From: Oscillospiraceae bacterium
Lineage (GTDB): Bacteria > Bacillota > Clostridia > Oscillospirales > Ruminococcaceae
Direction: 5' to 3'
NCBI GenBank assembly: GCA_021201135.1
Contig: JAJQGT010000006.1
Location: 223,254-287,253, forward strand
DNA length: 64,000 bases
Made by a program: the position numbers and the translations under genes. How positions within the stretch are numbered: position 1 is the first letter of the stretch; every line of letters starts with the position of its first letter. Positions 48,664 to 59,286 of this stretch are shown here, in pieces. A model generated the notes under the pieces. The model ran no database searches, had not been told where the DNA came from, and saw only the letters and a program-made list of their open reading frames with translations.

Positions 48664-51600
48664 TTAAAACAACGTCATCTGAGATTCGAGAGGCATATCG
48701 CCGAACGCACCGAGTGCTACGAGCGAATCGATGGTCGACTTTGAAACACCCGCCTGACCTCTGAACTCTTCAACTGTTATGAAGTTGCTGTTCTGCGCCG
48801 CCTCATAGATGGCAAGAGCCGCACTCTCGCCTACTCCGGATACAGAGATAAAGGGCAGTCTGATTTTTCCGTCCTCTATCTGATAAATCTTGTAGTGGGA
48901 CTTATGTATATCAACCGGCAGGAATTCGATTCCTCTGCAGAGAGCCTCGTTTATAATCATAAGGGTGTCAAGTACGCCGTCTTCCTTATCGGTGCGGTCG
49001 CCCTTCTGGCAATACTCTTCAATCTTGTTCTTTGCGGCACGTTTGCCTCTGACAGCGGTTTCTGCATCGAAATCTTCTCCTCGGACGGTGAAGATTGCGG
49101 CATAGAACTGAAGCGGATAGTGAACCTTATACCAACTGAGACGGATTGCGGCGGTAACATACGCCGCGGCATGCGCCTTCGGGAACATATACTTTATCTT
49201 CATACAGCTGTCGATGTACCACTCGGGAACATCGTGGTCTCGCATCTCCTGCTTCATCTCATCGGTCAGGAGCTTTGGAGCGTTGCCCTTTCTGACGATC
49301 TCCATTATCTTGAATGAAAGACTTGGGTCCATGCCGTGATAGATAAGATAGGTCATGATACTGTCACGTGTTCCTATAACCTGGTCAATGGTGCAGGTGC
49401 CGTTTTTGATAAGCTCGGAGGCATTACCAAGCCATACGTCGGTTCCGTGGGAAAGTCCTGAAATCTGAAGAAGGTCGGAGAAGGTTTTCGGCTTACATTC
49501 CTTAAGCATTCCACGGACAAATCCGGTACCCATTTCGGGAATTCCGAGTGTACCTGTGTTGCAGAAGATTTCTTCTTCATTAACTCCCAAAGCTTCCGGA
49601 GATGTAAACAGCGAATAAACAGCCGGATCACTCATAGGGGTTTCGGTGATAACGGTGCCGGTCATGTCTTCAAGATACTTATAAAGCGTCGGAACATCAT
49701 GCCCAAGCTCGTCAAGCTTCAGGATGGTATCATGAAGTGAGTTGAAGTCAAAGTGCGTGGTGACAATATCGGAATCGGCTTTATCCGCCGGATGCTGAAC
49801 GGGTGTAAAATCATAAACGTCATATTCGCTTGGGATAACGACCATTCCGCCCGGATGCTGACCGGTCGTGCGCTTTGTGCCGGTACAGCCCTTTGCAAGC
49901 CGCTCTATTTCAGCAGTCGGAAGCTTGATGCCCTTGTTTTCCATATAGCGCATGACATAGCCATAAGCGGTCTTATCTGCAACAGTCGAAATAGTTCCGG
50001 CTTTGAATACCTTATCAGAGCCGAAAAGCTCTTCTGTGTACTTATGCGCACTTGCCTGATAGTCTCCCGAGAAGTTAAGGTCGATATCGGGAGATTTGTC
50101 GCCATTGAAGCCAAGGAACGTTTCGAACGGAATATCGTGACCGTCACGGTGCATGGGTGTACCGCATTCGGGACAATTCTTCTCGGGAAGGTCAAAGCCT
50201 GAACCGATTTCACCGTTAGTGAAGAATTCGGAGTGTTTGCACTTTGGGCAGACATAGTGCGGAACAAGAGGATTTACCTCGGATATTCCCGCCATAGACG
50301 CTACGAATGATGAACCTACCGAACCACGGGAGCCAACCTGATAGCCGTGCTCAACGGAATTTGCGACAAGTCTTTTTGCAATGACATAGAGGACAGCGAA
50401 GCCATGCTTGATGATTGAATCAAGCTCTTTATCAAGACGCTTCGATACGATTTCGGGGAGCGGGTCGCCATAGATTTCACGAGCTCTTCTCTGGCAGATT
50501 TCAACGAGCTCTTCGTCCGCACCGTCGATATGAGGCGTGAATGTGCCCTTCGGGAAAGCTCTCAAATCCGGGTCGGTCATATCGGCGATGAGATTGGAAT
50601 TGGTGACTACAACCTCATATGCCTTTTCCTCACCGAGATATGCAAAATCAGCGAGCATCTCTTCTGTAGTCTTCAGGTAAAGAGGAGATGGAACGCTTGA
50701 CGGCGTATGGGTCACACCTGTAAGAATAGAACGATAGATAGCGTCTGAGGCATCGAGGAAATGAACATCACCCGTTGCCACAACAGGAATCGAAAGCTCC
50801 TCGCCGAGCTTAACTATAGTTCGATTGAACTCTTCTAATTGTTCTTCGCTTGTGACACTGCCGTCGTTGAGCATAAACGCATTATTCTCAATGGGCTGGA
50901 TTTCAAGATAGTCATAGAACCGGGCAATTTCGCAAAGCTCGTCCCAAGGCTTGCCTTGGAATACCGCCCTGAAGAGCTCCCCTCCCTCGCAGGCAGAGCC
51001 GACTATGAACCCTTCACGGTGCTTGATTAGTTCAGACTTCGGTATTCTCGGGGTCTTATGATAATATTTAAGATTCGAATCGGATATGAGTATGTAAAGA
51101 TTCTTAAGTCCGACCTTGTCCTTGGCAATGATTGTCTGATGGAACGTCGGAAGCTTTGAAGTATCGGTTTTGGCGACGGCGGCATTTACGCCCTCTATAG
51201 TTAGGTCTTTATCCTTCTCAAGAAGCCTCTCCGAGAGCTTCATGAATATGCCGGCATTGATTTCGGCATCATCACAGGCTCTGTGGTGATGGAAATCGCC
51301 CAAGCCAAGATTTTTCGCTACATAGTCAAGTGTGAATTTTCCTAAATGTGGAAGCATTGCTCTTGACATAGCAACGGTATCCAAGTACGAAAAATCGAAT
51401 TTCTTTCCGCAACGCTTAACGGCAGTCTTGATGAACGAAGTATCAAAAGACGCGTTATGTGCAATCAGAACCGGATTATCTCCGCAGAACTTCATAAACT
51501 GGTCGAGAGCCTCATCTTCGTTAGGGGCATCCGCTACCATTCTCTCGACTACCTGTAAGCCCTTGACCCGGACAGCGCCGATTTCGATTATCTTTTCGGT

Positions 51601-52929
51601 TACAGCTGAAAGTCCCGTGGTTTCAAGGTCAAATACGATAAACTCATCTGTGAGCTTTCTTTCATCGTGACCAAAGTAGATGTTTGTCTCGTCATTCACC
51701 TGGTAGGCTTCAACGCCGTATATAACCTTGAAATTGCCGCCTTCCTTGCGGATCTTGTCAACCTCGTACATGGCGTCCGGGAAGCCCTGAACAACGCCGT
51801 AGTCGGTGATTGCGATTGCGGGCATTCCCCAGTTGTAGGCACGCCTTACAATCTCATTTGAAGGGGCTATACCATCCATGATGGACATATTCGAGTGACA
51901 GTGAAGCTCAACACGCTTTACGGGAGCGTTGTCGGTTCTCTTAACTCTTGAAACGGCGCTTATATCGCGAGGCTTGATGTTCGTCTCGTTGTCATATGTA
52001 TCGAAAGTTATATCGCCGTTGATTATTACCGTCATGCCTTTTTTGAGCATTTCAAGCAATGCTTCGCCCTTGGCAGTAAGCTCGATTATTTTAACGACTA
52101 TAGAGCTCTTATAATCCGTCATCTTGACTGTGATTATGAGGCGCTTGTTGTCCTTGGTGGCACGGGAATCTATGTCGAAAATATCGCCCAAAACAGTAGT
52201 CTTTGTGTTTACGGCGGCATTATAAACCTCCGGAATCGGCATGACTTCAATCTTACCAGTGATACGCTTGCCCATTATAAGAGTAGCCTCCGGCAAAATA
52301 TCGTCCGACGGCGGTTCAATTTTGTATGTATCTGTCGGGACAGAGTAAGATTTATCTTTTTTCTGGCTCGGAGCGGCGACCATACGCTCGCTGACAAGCT
52401 TGTCGAGTTCTGCATCACGCGAAGGAGCATTAAACTCGGACACAGGAGCCTCGCCGACAGGCTGAGAATCGCCGGTAATCTCGACTGTGATATTTCTTGA
52501 GAACCAGGAATTTATAATCTTTGGAAGCACATCGGTTACACCGGCATTCTTAATAAAGTTTTCGCCGGAATTCTTTAAGTGAATTTTAAGGACATCACCG
52601 TCAAGCTTATAATCCGCTCCGTCGAAGAAGCCATTCACGGGAAGACGCTTTTTGAGCTCGGAAATAACCGTAGGCATCATTTCTTCCGTGAGCATATGAG
52701 GCTCAAAGCGTGGGCTTATATAAACTTCATTGATGCCTAGAGCACGCTTGAGACCGTATTCAAAGGCTTCAAGGTCGGTTGATGTTACAGAGCATGAAAA
52801 CTTGACCACAACAGCAACCTTTGTGTGGTCTTTAGAGAAACCGAGTCTCTGAATCTCTCCCGATTTAATCGACTCGGGTATTATATTTCCGTATGCGCTG
52901 AAAAAGTCGCCTACTGTTTTGAAGCCCAT
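48664..52929 (-). CDS. polC: DNA polymerase III alpha subunit, PolC type
   Basis: PolC is the replicative polymerase of low-GC Gram-positives with its own proofreading exonuclease. The 1421-residue protein shows, in order, an N-terminal domain, an OB fold (about 215-310), a PHP domain start [15 protein letters not shown], the inserted DnaQ-like 3'-5' exonuclease ([13 protein letters not shown] to HRACDDAEI), the PHP remainder, the zinc-binding CPKCKHSEF...CPECGTP, the palm with [15 protein letters not shown] holding catalytic aspartates, and the tau-binding C-terminal end. ATG 52929. It lies 26 nt after ispG and ends the long core operon before a strong terminator. Confidence 0.98.
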   Translation of the reverse strand: MGFKTVGDFFSAYGNIIPESIKSGEIQRLGFSKDHTKVAVVVKFSCSVTSTDLEAFEYGLKRALGINEVYISPRFEPHMLTEEMMPTVISELKKRLPVNGFFDGADYKLDGDVLKIHLKNSGENFIKNAGVTDVLPKIINSWFSRNITVEITGDSQPVGEAPVSEFNAPSRDAELDKLVSERMVAAPSQKKDKSYSVPTDTYKIEPPSDDILPEATLIMGKRITGKIEVMPIPEVYNAAVNTKTTVLGDIFDIDSRATKDNKRLIITVKMTDYKSSIVVKIIELTAKGEALLEMLKKGMTVIINGDITFDTYDNETNIKPRDISAVSRVKRTDNAPVKRVELHCHSNMSIMDGIAPSNEIVRRAYNWGMPAIAITDYGVVQGFPDAMYEVDKIRKEGGNFKVIYGVEAYQVNDETNIYFGHDERKLTDEFIVFDLETTGLSAVTEKIIEIGAVRVKGLQVVERMVADAPNEDEALDQFMKFCGDNPVLIAHNASFDTSFIKTAVKRCGKKFDFSYLDTVAMSRAMLPHLGKFTLDYVAKNLGLGDFHHHRACDDAEINAGIFMKLSERLLEKDKDLTIEGVNAAVAKTDTSKLPTFHQTIIAKDKVGLKNLYILISDSNLKYYHKTPRIPKSELIKHREGFIVGSACEGGELFRAVFQGKPWDELCEIARFYDYLEIQPIENNAFMLNDGSVTSEEQLEEFNRTIVKLGEELSIPVVATGDVHFLDASDAIYRSILTGVTHTPSSVPSPLYLKTTEEMLADFAYLGEEKAYEVVVTNSNLIADMTDPDLRAFPKGTFTPHIDGADEELVEICQRRAREIYGDPLPEIVSKRLDKELDSIIKHGFAVLYVIAKRLVANSVEHGYQVGSRGSVGSSFVASMAGISEVNPLVPHYVCPKCKHSEFFTNGEIGSGFDLPEKNCPECGTPMHRDGHDIPFETFLGFNGDKSPDIDLNFSGDYQASAHKYTEELFGSDKVFKAGTISTVADKTAYGYVMRYMENKGIKLPTAEIERLAKGCTGTKRTTGQHPGGMVVIPSEYDVYDFTPVQHPADKADSDIVTTHFDFNSLHDTILKLDELGHDVPTLYKYLEDMTGTVITETPMSDPAVYSLFTSPEALGVNEEEIFCNTGTLGIPEMGTGFVRGMLKECKPKTFSDLLQISGLSHGTDVWLGNASELIKNGTCTIDQVIGTRDSIMTYLIYHGMDPSLSFKIMEIVRKGNAPKLLTDEMKQEMRDHDVPEWYIDSCMKIKYMFPKAHAAAYVTAAIRLSWYKVHYPLQFYAAIFTVRGEDFDAETAVRGKRAAKNKIEEYCQKGDRTDKEDGVLDTLMIINEALCRGIEFLPVDIHKSHYKIYQIEDGKIRLPFISVSGVGESAALAIYEAAQNSNFITVEEFRGQAGVSKSTIDSLVALGAFGDMPLESQMTLF

Positions 52930-52955
52930 TTACACACCGTTCTTTCGCCCTTGAT

Positions 52956-53990
52956 TCAGAGCTTGTCTATTTCACCGAGAAGCGCCGTGAATGCGTCTTC
53001 CTCGGAATACTTTCCTATAATTTCGTCCTTTTTGAAGATGACGACCGAGCCGTCTCCTCCAGCCAGACCGATATCGGCTTCTCTTGCCTCGCCTGGACCG
53101 TTTACAACACATCCCATGACTGCAACCGTTATGTCTTTATCGACATTTGCAAGAGCCTTCTCAACCTTATTTGCTAGCGAAATCAAATCTATCTTCGTTC
53201 TGCCGCAGGTCGGGCAGGAAACGAGCTTGACTCCGCCTCTTAAATTCAGAGCTTTCAGAATCGAGATTCCGGCTTCGACTTCCTTGACAGGGTCGTCGGT
53301 CAGAGATACTCTTATAGTCTCCCCTATTCCGTCTGCCAGAAGCGAACCGATTCCGATTGAGGACTTGACAAGTCCCATGTTATATGTACCGGCTTCGGTA
53401 ACTCCCAAGTGAAGCGGGTAGTCGGTCATCTCTCGCATAAGCCGATAAGCGGCAATATTGCGCTTTACATCGGAGGATTTGATAGAAATAACTATATCAT
53501 TGAAGTCAAATCTTTCAAGGAGCTCAATATGCTTCATTGCGCTTTCGCAGAGGGCATCGGGAGTCGGAGAGCCGTATTTTGCAAGAATATCTTTCTCGAG
53601 TGAACCCGAATTAACGCCGATTCTTATCGGAACGTTATGACTTCTGCAACAATCGGCGACTGCCTTGACCTTATCCATATCACCGATGTTTCCGGGATTG
53701 ATTCTTATCTTGTCAATGCCTCTTTCACAGGCGGCGATTGCAAGGCGATAGTTGAAATGAATATCAGCAACAAGGGGAACCGAAATTTCATTTTTAATTG
53801 CAGGAATAAGCGCAAGGGCTTCTTCGTTGGGAATAGATGCCCTGATTATCTCACAACCGGCTTTTTCAAGAGCTACAGCTTGCCTGACGCTTCCCTCTAT
53901 GTCATCGGCTCTGGTATTGAGCATCGACTGGACGTAGATTCTGCCGTCGCCGAGCATTAGATTTCCGATTTTGACTTTTCTGACAGCCAT
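52956..53990 (-). CDS. ispG: 4-hydroxy-3-methylbut-2-en-1-yl diphosphate synthase
   Basis: IspG (GcpE) catalyses the penultimate step of the MEP isoprenoid pathway with a [4Fe-4S] cluster. The 344-residue bacterial two-domain form has the TIM barrel (VQSMLNTRADD, VADIHFNYRLA, IRINPGNIG) and the cluster domain with cysteines in VSCPTCGRTKIDL and AVMGCVVNGPGEA. ATG 53990. It lies between rseP and polC in the same operon, 14 nt after rseP is approached and 26 nt before polC. Confidence 0.97.
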   Translation of the reverse strand: MAVRKVKIGNLMLGDGRIYVQSMLNTRADDIEGSVRQAVALEKAGCEIIRASIPNEEALALIPAIKNEISVPLVADIHFNYRLAIAACERGIDKIRINPGNIGDMDKVKAVADCCRSHNVPIRIGVNSGSLEKDILAKYGSPTPDALCESAMKHIELLERFDFNDIVISIKSSDVKRNIAAYRLMREMTDYPLHLGVTEAGTYNMGLVKSSIGIGSLLADGIGETIRVSLTDDPVKEVEAGISILKALNLRGGVKLVSCPTCGRTKIDLISLANKVEKALANVDKDITVAVMGCVVNGPGEAREADIGLAGGDGSVVIFKKDEIIGKYSEEDAFTALLGEIDKL

Positions 53991-54004
53991 TATGACACCG
54001 TCCT

Positions 54005-55060
54005 TTAAAACAGCTTTATTATGTCGTTCACAGTGACAACGAGCATCAGAAGAAGCATTGCCGCCATTCCGATAAAGTGAACCATTCCCTCGTGCTCAGG
54101 CTTGACGGGCTTTCTTCTGATTCCCTCGATAATGAGGAAAATAGCTCTTGAACCGTCGAGCGCAGGAATCGGAAGAAGATTGAATATGCCGACATTGATG
54201 GTTATATAAACGACAAAGGTCATGAGGGTTTCAAGCATTTCCGTGAACGCTACGCCTTGTGAAGTGGTGCTGACAACCTCGCCTATCGCGTCGACAATTC
54301 CGACTGGACCCGATAAATCGTTAATCGAGTAGTTGCCTTTAAGCAAATCAGCAAGTGAAAGCCATATCATTCTTGAGACAGAGACGGTTTTTCTTGCAGA
54401 GTAGCTTATAACCGAAGCCGGAGTGACTTTCTCGCCGACAACCATAAAATCAATATAGAGCGTTGAAGTACCATCTTCGGCTACAGCTGATTCAAATGTG
54501 ACACCTGAGAGCGCAACCTTTTCACCGTCACGGACAACGACCATATCAAAAACTGCGTCTTCGTCAATCTGGAACTCATAGGATATATCGGTATCGGTGT
54601 ATATCTTCCGACCGTTTACCTCAACTATTTTGTCGCCGACCTCAAGACCGGTCATGTGCGACGAAGCATCTTCGGTGTAAAACTGAGCAACGGTAGTGGA
54701 AACTATAGCATCGGAGCATGCTGTTACAATAACCAGAATCAGAAACCCAAGAACTATGTTCATAAACGGTCCCATAAGGACCACGAGGAGTCTCCGCCAG
54801 ACCGGTCTGTTGCGGAAAGCCCGAGGGTCATCGCTCGACTCGTCCTCTCCTTCCATTGAGACGAAGCCGCCGATGGGAAGGCATCTTATTGAGTATGCCG
54901 TTTCCTTTTTGCCCCAGGAGACTATCTTCGGACCCATACCTATAGAAAACTCGTTTACTCTTATTCCCATAGCCTTTGCCATGGCAAAGTGCCCGAGCTC
55001 GTGGATTATGATTATAACGCCGAAAATAATAATCGCTACTAAGATATAGACTATGGTCAA
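54005..55060 (-). CDS. rseP: Site-2 protease RseP/RasP
   Basis: An intramembrane zinc metalloprotease that cleaves anti-sigma factors and signal-peptide remnants. The 351-residue protein has the zinc motif HELGH in the first helix (about 19-23), one PDZ domain (about 115-190, GLEVGDKIVEVNGRKI) and the second zinc-site motif NLLPIPALDGSR near the C-terminus, with four helices. The start is assigned to TTG 55060 because AAAGGA lies 8 nt before it and the protein then opens with its membrane helix; the ORF extension to 55126 lies in dxr. It begins just beyond the dxr stop. Confidence 0.95.
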   Translation of the reverse strand: MTIVYILVAIIIFGVIIIIHELGHFAMAKAMGIRVNEFSIGMGPKIVSWGKKETAYSIRCLPIGGFVSMEGEDESSDDPRAFRNRPVWRRLLVVLMGPFMNIVLGFLILVIVTACSDAIVSTTVAQFYTEDASSHMTGLEVGDKIVEVNGRKIYTDTDISYEFQIDEDAVFDMVVVRDGEKVALSGVTFESAVAEDGTSTLYIDFMVVGEKVTPASVISYSARKTVSVSRMIWLSLADLLKGNYSINDLSGPVGIVDAIGEVVSTTSQGVAFTEMLETLMTFVVYITINVGIFNLLPIPALDGSRAIFLIIEGIRRKPVKPEHEGMVHFIGMAAMLLLMLVVTVNDIIKLF

Positions 55061-55064
55061 GGTA

Positions 55065-56216
55065 TCAATCCTTTCTGATTTTGCTTGATACAAAATCCCT
55101 CGCCGATTTGTCTGCCATAAGAACATCGCTCAGGCTGTTTACGGTCTTATGCTCTATGCTGTCAAACGCACATTCAGCAAGCCTTGCTATGTCGTTGAAA
55201 CCGATTTCACCCCTCAAAAAGCTTGCTACGGCTACCTCATTGGCGGCGTTTACAATCGCCGGTGCTGTAGTATCGGCAATTTCTGCGGCTTTTATACAAA
55301 GCCCGAGGCATCTGAACGTCTCGATATCCGGCTTCAAAAAACTCAGGGTTCCGTAATCGGTCAAGGATAATCTCTTGACGCTTGATTCGGGACGATTCGG
55401 ATACAAAAGCGCATACTGAATAGGAATTCTCATATCCGGGACGCCGAGCTGAGCGATTATAGAGCCGTCGTTGAATTCAACTGCCGAATGGACAACGCTT
55501 TCTCTGTGGACTACAACTTCGATTTGTTCCGGCTTTACTCCGAAAAGCCACATTGCCTCCAAAAACTCAAAGCCTTTGTTCATCAGGGTTGAGGAATCAA
55601 TCGTTATCTTTGCACCCATGTTCCAGTTCGGATGCTTCAGGGCGTCCTTAGCTGTCATATTTTCAAGCTCTGCATAGCTTTTTCCGAAGAACGGTCCACC
55701 CGATGCTGTGAGTATTATTTTATGCAAGTCTCTGCGGTTTCCGGATTCCAGAGACTGGAATATAGCTGAATGCTCGCTGTCGACGGGATAGAGCTTAACG
55801 CCCTTTTGCTTTATGGCCTCGGTTACAAGCATTCCGCCGGCAACCAAAGTCTCTTTGTTTGCAAGAGCTATGTCTTTTCCGACGTTTATCGCCGCAAGCG
55901 TCGGCTCAAGCCCGACCATGCCGACTACCGAATTCAGAACAATATCCGATTCAGGTTCACAAGCCGCTTCGCAGAGTCCGTCCATGCCTGATAACACGGT
56001 TATTCCGGTTCCATTCAATTCGTCTTTGAGTGGTTCGGCATATTCCTTGTCATAAATGCACACAAGCTTCGGCTTGAATTCAAGCGCTTGCTCCGAAAGA
56101 AGCTTCCAGTTTGATTTTGCGGAAAGAGCGGTTACGGAAAGACCGTGACGTCTTATAACATCAAGAGACTGAACGCCGATTGAACCGGTTGAACCTAAAA
56201 GAGATACTTTCTTCAT
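55065..56216 (-). CDS. dxr: 1-deoxy-D-xylulose 5-phosphate reductoisomerase
   Basis: DXR makes MEP from DXP with NADPH, the first committed step of the MEP pathway. The 383-residue protein has the NADPH motif GSTGSIGVQSLDVIRRH at the start, the metal and substrate loop PVDSEHSAIFQ (about 150), ILTASGGPFFGK, and the metal-binding NMGAKITIDSSTLMNKGFE (about 200-219). ATG 56216. Next to rseP and cdsA in the conserved clostridial order. Confidence 0.97.
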   Translation of the reverse strand: MKKVSLLGSTGSIGVQSLDVIRRHGLSVTALSAKSNWKLLSEQALEFKPKLVCIYDKEYAEPLKDELNGTGITVLSGMDGLCEAACEPESDIVLNSVVGMVGLEPTLAAINVGKDIALANKETLVAGGMLVTEAIKQKGVKLYPVDSEHSAIFQSLESGNRRDLHKIILTASGGPFFGKSYAELENMTAKDALKHPNWNMGAKITIDSSTLMNKGFEFLEAMWLFGVKPEQIEVVVHRESVVHSAVEFNDGSIIAQLGVPDMRIPIQYALLYPNRPESSVKRLSLTDYGTLSFLKPDIETFRCLGLCIKAAEIADTTAPAIVNAANEVAVASFLRGEIGFNDIARLAECAFDSIEHKTVNSLSDVLMADKSARDFVSSKIRKD

Positions 56217-56232
56217 CTATATCAACCTCAAA

Positions 56233-57057
56233 TCAGAATATGCCGATGCCCAAAGCACAGAGCGCCATGAACGGAGCTACAAATACCACGCTGTCAAATC
56301 TGTCGAGAGCTCCGCCGTGTCCGGGAAACAGATTACCATAGTCCTTGACGCCGCAGTGACGCTTGACTACGGACGCAAACAGGTCACCTGTTACGCCCAA
56401 AAGTGCACAGCCTGCACCCAGAAGTGCCATGAGTATGTAATTAACCTGTGCCTCAACCATTACCAAATCAACGACAAGTCCGAATATTACAAACAGTATT
56501 ATATCGGTGAGAATACCGCCGATAAAGCCTTCGACCGTTTTCTTTGGGCTGATTTTCGGGCAGAGCTTGTGCTTGCCCAAGAATGTTCCTGCAAAGTACG
56601 CTCCCGTATCGTCAAGCCATGCTCCGCAAAATGTGAGAATCAACGTGAGAAGCCCGAACTGCTCGCTTGAAGCCTCAATAGCACAGAGACTTGACATTGC
56701 AAATGCAATCAACAGCGAATAGAGTGCGACCGTCGAATATACGCCGACATCGGTCTTTTCGTAGCCGATGAAGACATCCAGGGCATATAGTATGATATAT
56801 GCAAATATAACGGCTAAATATATGTAAAAACCGTCGCCCACTGAAAGAAACCTGACTGCAAACGGGAAAAATACGGAGAGGCACAGACTTCCAATAAACA
56901 AAGCGCTCTTTAAAAGCTTGGTTGCACGGAAAAGCTCGAACATCATTACAGCGGTTAGAGCGGCTACGGCAATATTGAGCACTATTGTGCTGTGAAAGCA
57001 GAGAACAACCGCTAAAAGAGCAAGTGATACAACAGCCGTTATTATTCTTGTTTTCAA
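56233..57057 (-). CDS. cdsA: Phosphatidate cytidylyltransferase
   Basis: CdsA makes CDP-diacylglycerol, precursor of all phospholipids. A 274-residue membrane protein with about eight helices and the family signature near the C-terminus, HCGVKDYGNLFPGHGGALDRFDS, plus the earlier KISPKKTVEGFIGG. The initiator is TTG at 57057, preceded by AAGGGA at good spacing. Between uppS and dxr. Confidence 0.95.
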   Translation of the reverse strand: MKTRIITAVVSLALLAVVLCFHSTIVLNIAVAALTAVMMFELFRATKLLKSALFIGSLCLSVFFPFAVRFLSVGDGFYIYLAVIFAYIILYALDVFIGYEKTDVGVYSTVALYSLLIAFAMSSLCAIEASSEQFGLLTLILTFCGAWLDDTGAYFAGTFLGKHKLCPKISPKKTVEGFIGGILTDIILFVIFGLVVDLVMVEAQVNYILMALLGAGCALLGVTGDLFASVVKRHCGVKDYGNLFPGHGGALDRFDSVVFVAPFMALCALGIGIF

Positions 57058-57073
57058 TTTATGTCCCTTCTTT

Positions 57074-57796
57074 TCAGTTCATAACTCCGCCGAAGCGTCT
57101 GTCTCTGGATGTATAATTTTTAAGAGCATCTATCAGTTCGTTTTTCCCGAAATCGGGCCAAAGTGTCGGGCAGAAGTAAAATTCAGCATATGCGCATTGC
57201 CATGTCAAGAAGTTTGATATTCTCTCTTCCCCACCGGTTCTTATAAGCAAATCAACAGGAGGGATATCTTTAGTATCCAGAAATGAATTTATAAGCTCGG
57301 GAGTTATCTGTTCTTCGGAAATATAGCCTTCTTTCGACAAAGAAGCGATTTGCTTCACAGCCCTTGTTATTTCATCGTGACTGCCGTAATTAACGGCAAT
57401 CAGAACGGTAAGACCGGTGTTGTCCTTTGACCCTTCCTCATTTTCAGCCATCTTCTTCTGGAGACCATCGCTCAGCTTTGTTCTGTCTCCGATAAATATC
57501 AGTCTTGCATTTTCTTCGGTATACTGCTTGAGAGTGTCAAGCTGTTCATCAAATAAATCCATCAGCCCTTTTACTTCGTCATCAGGGCGGCTCCAGTTTT
57601 CTGTGGAAAATGCGTAGAATGTGGCGTATTTAATGCCGAGGTCTTTGCATGCTCTTATAGTGGTTTTGAGAGCCTTTGCACCCTCGCGGTGACCGTAATT
57701 TCGGGGCATAAGGCGCTTTTTCGCCCATCTGCCGTTGCCGTCCATAATAAATGCAACATGCGTCGGTATTTTAAGCTGTTTTATCTCATCTGCCAA
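57074..57796 (-). CDS. uppS: Undecaprenyl diphosphate synthase
   Basis: UppS condenses isopentenyl diphosphate units on farnesyl diphosphate to make the C55 carrier lipid for cell-wall synthesis. The 240-residue cis-prenyltransferase has HVAFIMDGNGRWAKKR with the catalytic Asp, GHREGAK, FSTENWSRP, and the C-terminal DLLIRTGGEERISNFLTWQ...AYAEFYF. The start is TTG 57796, preceded by AGGAGTG; the ORF extension to 57835 enters a hairpin. It follows frr in the operon. Confidence 0.96.
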   Translation of the reverse strand: MADEIKQLKIPTHVAFIMDGNGRWAKKRLMPRNYGHREGAKALKTTIRACKDLGIKYATFYAFSTENWSRPDDEVKGLMDLFDEQLDTLKQYTEENARLIFIGDRTKLSDGLQKKMAENEEGSKDNTGLTVLIAVNYGSHDEITRAVKQIASLSKEGYISEEQITPELINSFLDTKDIPPVDLLIRTGGEERISNFLTWQCAYAEFYFCPTLWPDFGKNELIDALKNYTSRDRRFGGVMN

Positions 57797-57824
57797 GCAA
57801 ATCACTCCTGTAGGTAAACAATCA

Positions 57825-57854
57825 AACAGTCTCACCCCGAAGGGTGAAACTGTT
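57825..57854 (-). terminator. Stable hairpin between frr and uppS
   Basis: On the minus strand AACAGTTTCACCC and GGGTGAGACTGTT pair around TTCG, one G-T pair. The following run is only moderately T-rich, so it may be a partial terminator or an mRNA processing/stability element. Confidence 0.5.
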
Positions 57855-57873
57855 CAGGGTATTTTGATTAAAA

Positions 57874-58428
57874 TCAGACGGAAAGAATTTCTTTTTCCTT
57901 GACTGAAACCTGCTCGTCAACCTGTGCAATATACTTGTCGGTGAGCTTCTGGATGTCCTTGTCGAACTGCTTTACATCGTCCTCGGTGACATCGCCGTTC
58001 TTCTTCATGGTCTTTATCTTTTCATTTGCGTCGCGTCTTATCGAGCGAACGGCAACCTTTGAATCCTCACCAAGCTTTCTTATATCCTTTGTTAGATCCT
58101 TACGGCGCTCCTCGCTGAGCTGTGGGAAGGTCAGTCGGATGACGGTACCGTCATTAATCGGATTGATTCCGAGGTCGCTCGCCTGAATTGCCTTTTCGAT
58201 GGCTTTAAGGGAGGACTTGTCCCACGGCTGGATTACAAGAATTCTTGCGTCCTGAACCGAGATAGCCGCCATCTGATTGATAGGAGTCTGGGTTCCGTAG
58301 TAGTCAACCATGATTCTGTCAAGAACAGCAGGATTAGCTCTGCCGGCTCTTATTGCCGCAAAATCGGAAGCCAGAACCTTAAGGGTTTTCTCCATCTTTT
58401 CCTTAGCGTTATTCAAAGTATCTTTCAT
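57874..58428 (-). CDS. frr: Ribosome recycling factor
   Basis: RRF splits post-termination ribosomes together with EF-G. The 184-residue protein has the usual size and signatures: RAGRANPAVLDRIMVDYYGTQTPINQMA, then SDLGINPINDGTVIRLTFPQLSEERR. ATG 58428 follows AAGGAAGG. Between pyrH and uppS. Confidence 0.98.
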   Translation of the reverse strand: MKDTLNNAKEKMEKTLKVLASDFAAIRAGRANPAVLDRIMVDYYGTQTPINQMAAISVQDARILVIQPWDKSSLKAIEKAIQASDLGINPINDGTVIRLTFPQLSEERRKDLTKDIRKLGEDSKVAVRSIRRDANEKIKTMKKNGDVTEDDVKQFDKDIQKLTDKYIAQVDEQVSVKEKEILSV

Positions 58429-58450
58429 TATGATTCCTTCCTTTCAGTTG

Positions 58451-59155
58451 TCAGTAAAGTATTGTTCCGACATCTTCGCCCATAACGGCATCATAGATGT
58501 TGTCGGGATTTTCGAGGTTGAATACGATTACGGGGATTTCGTTTTCCTTGCACATGGAAGCGGCTGTAGCATCCATTACCCCCAAGTGCTTTGAGACTAC
58601 GTCGTCGAGGTCAAGCTTGTCATACTTGACGGCATCGGAATACTTATGCGGGTCTTTATCATATACGCCGTCGACCATAGTGGCTTTCAGCATTACGTCC
58701 GCCTCAATTTCAGCCGCACGAAGAGAAGATGCCGTGTCGGTCGAGAAGAACGGGCTTCCCGTTCCGCAACCGAAGATGACTATTCTTCCTTTTTCGAGAT
58801 GTCTTACTGCCTTGTTCCTTATATAAGGCTCGGCAATCTGGCGCATTTCAATAGCTGTCTGGACTCTTACTTCAGCACCCAACGCTTCAAGACTGTCGGC
58901 AACCGCCAGAGCGTTCATCGCCGTTGCGAGCATACCAATGTGGTCGGCTCTTGTTCTGTCCATCGCGCCGCTTGAACGTCCACGCCAGAAATTGCCGCCT
59001 CCGACGACTATTCCTATCTGAACTCCGGCATCATAGCACCTCTTGACACTATGGCAAATATTTCCGATTGTGTCGAAATCAAGTCCGGTCTTCTTATCAC
59101 CGGCAAGAGCTTCTCCGCTCAGCTTTAAAAGAATACGCTTATACTTCGGCTCCAT
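58451..59155 (-). CDS. pyrH: UMP kinase
   Basis: PyrH phosphorylates UMP to UDP. The 234-residue amino-acid-kinase-fold protein has [44 protein letters not shown] and [18 protein letters not shown] 59155 follows GGAGAG by 8 nt; the upstream GTG (59164) is a poorer start. It heads the operon pyrH-frr-uppS-cdsA-dxr-rseP-ispG-polC. The rpsB-tsf genes that often precede it are not present here. Confidence 0.97.
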   Translation of the reverse strand: MEPKYKRILLKLSGEALAGDKKTGLDFDTIGNICHSVKRCYDAGVQIGIVVGGGNFWRGRSSGAMDRTRADHIGMLATAMNALAVADSLEALGAEVRVQTAIEMRQIAEPYIRNKAVRHLEKGRIVIFGCGTGSPFFSTDTASSLRAAEIEADVMLKATMVDGVYDKDPHKYSDAVKYDKLDLDDVVSKHLGVMDATAASMCKENEIPVIVFNLENPDNIYDAVMGEDVGTILY

Positions 59156-59227
59156 AAACAGCACTCTCCAATATATTTATTTGTTTTGTTTACATATGGC
59201 GTAGCAAGTCACTGCCAACCACATCTA

Positions 59228-59256
59228 ATTTTAACCTAAATTCGCTCCAAAGTAAA
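59228..59256 (-). promoter_or_regulatory. Promoter of the pyrH-polC operon
   Basis: Minus strand TTTACT (59251-59256), 17-bp spacer, TAAAAT (59228-59233), about 70 bp before pyrH. Confidence 0.5.
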
Positions 59257-59286
59257 TAGGTTTCACGCAAATCTCATGAATAAATT

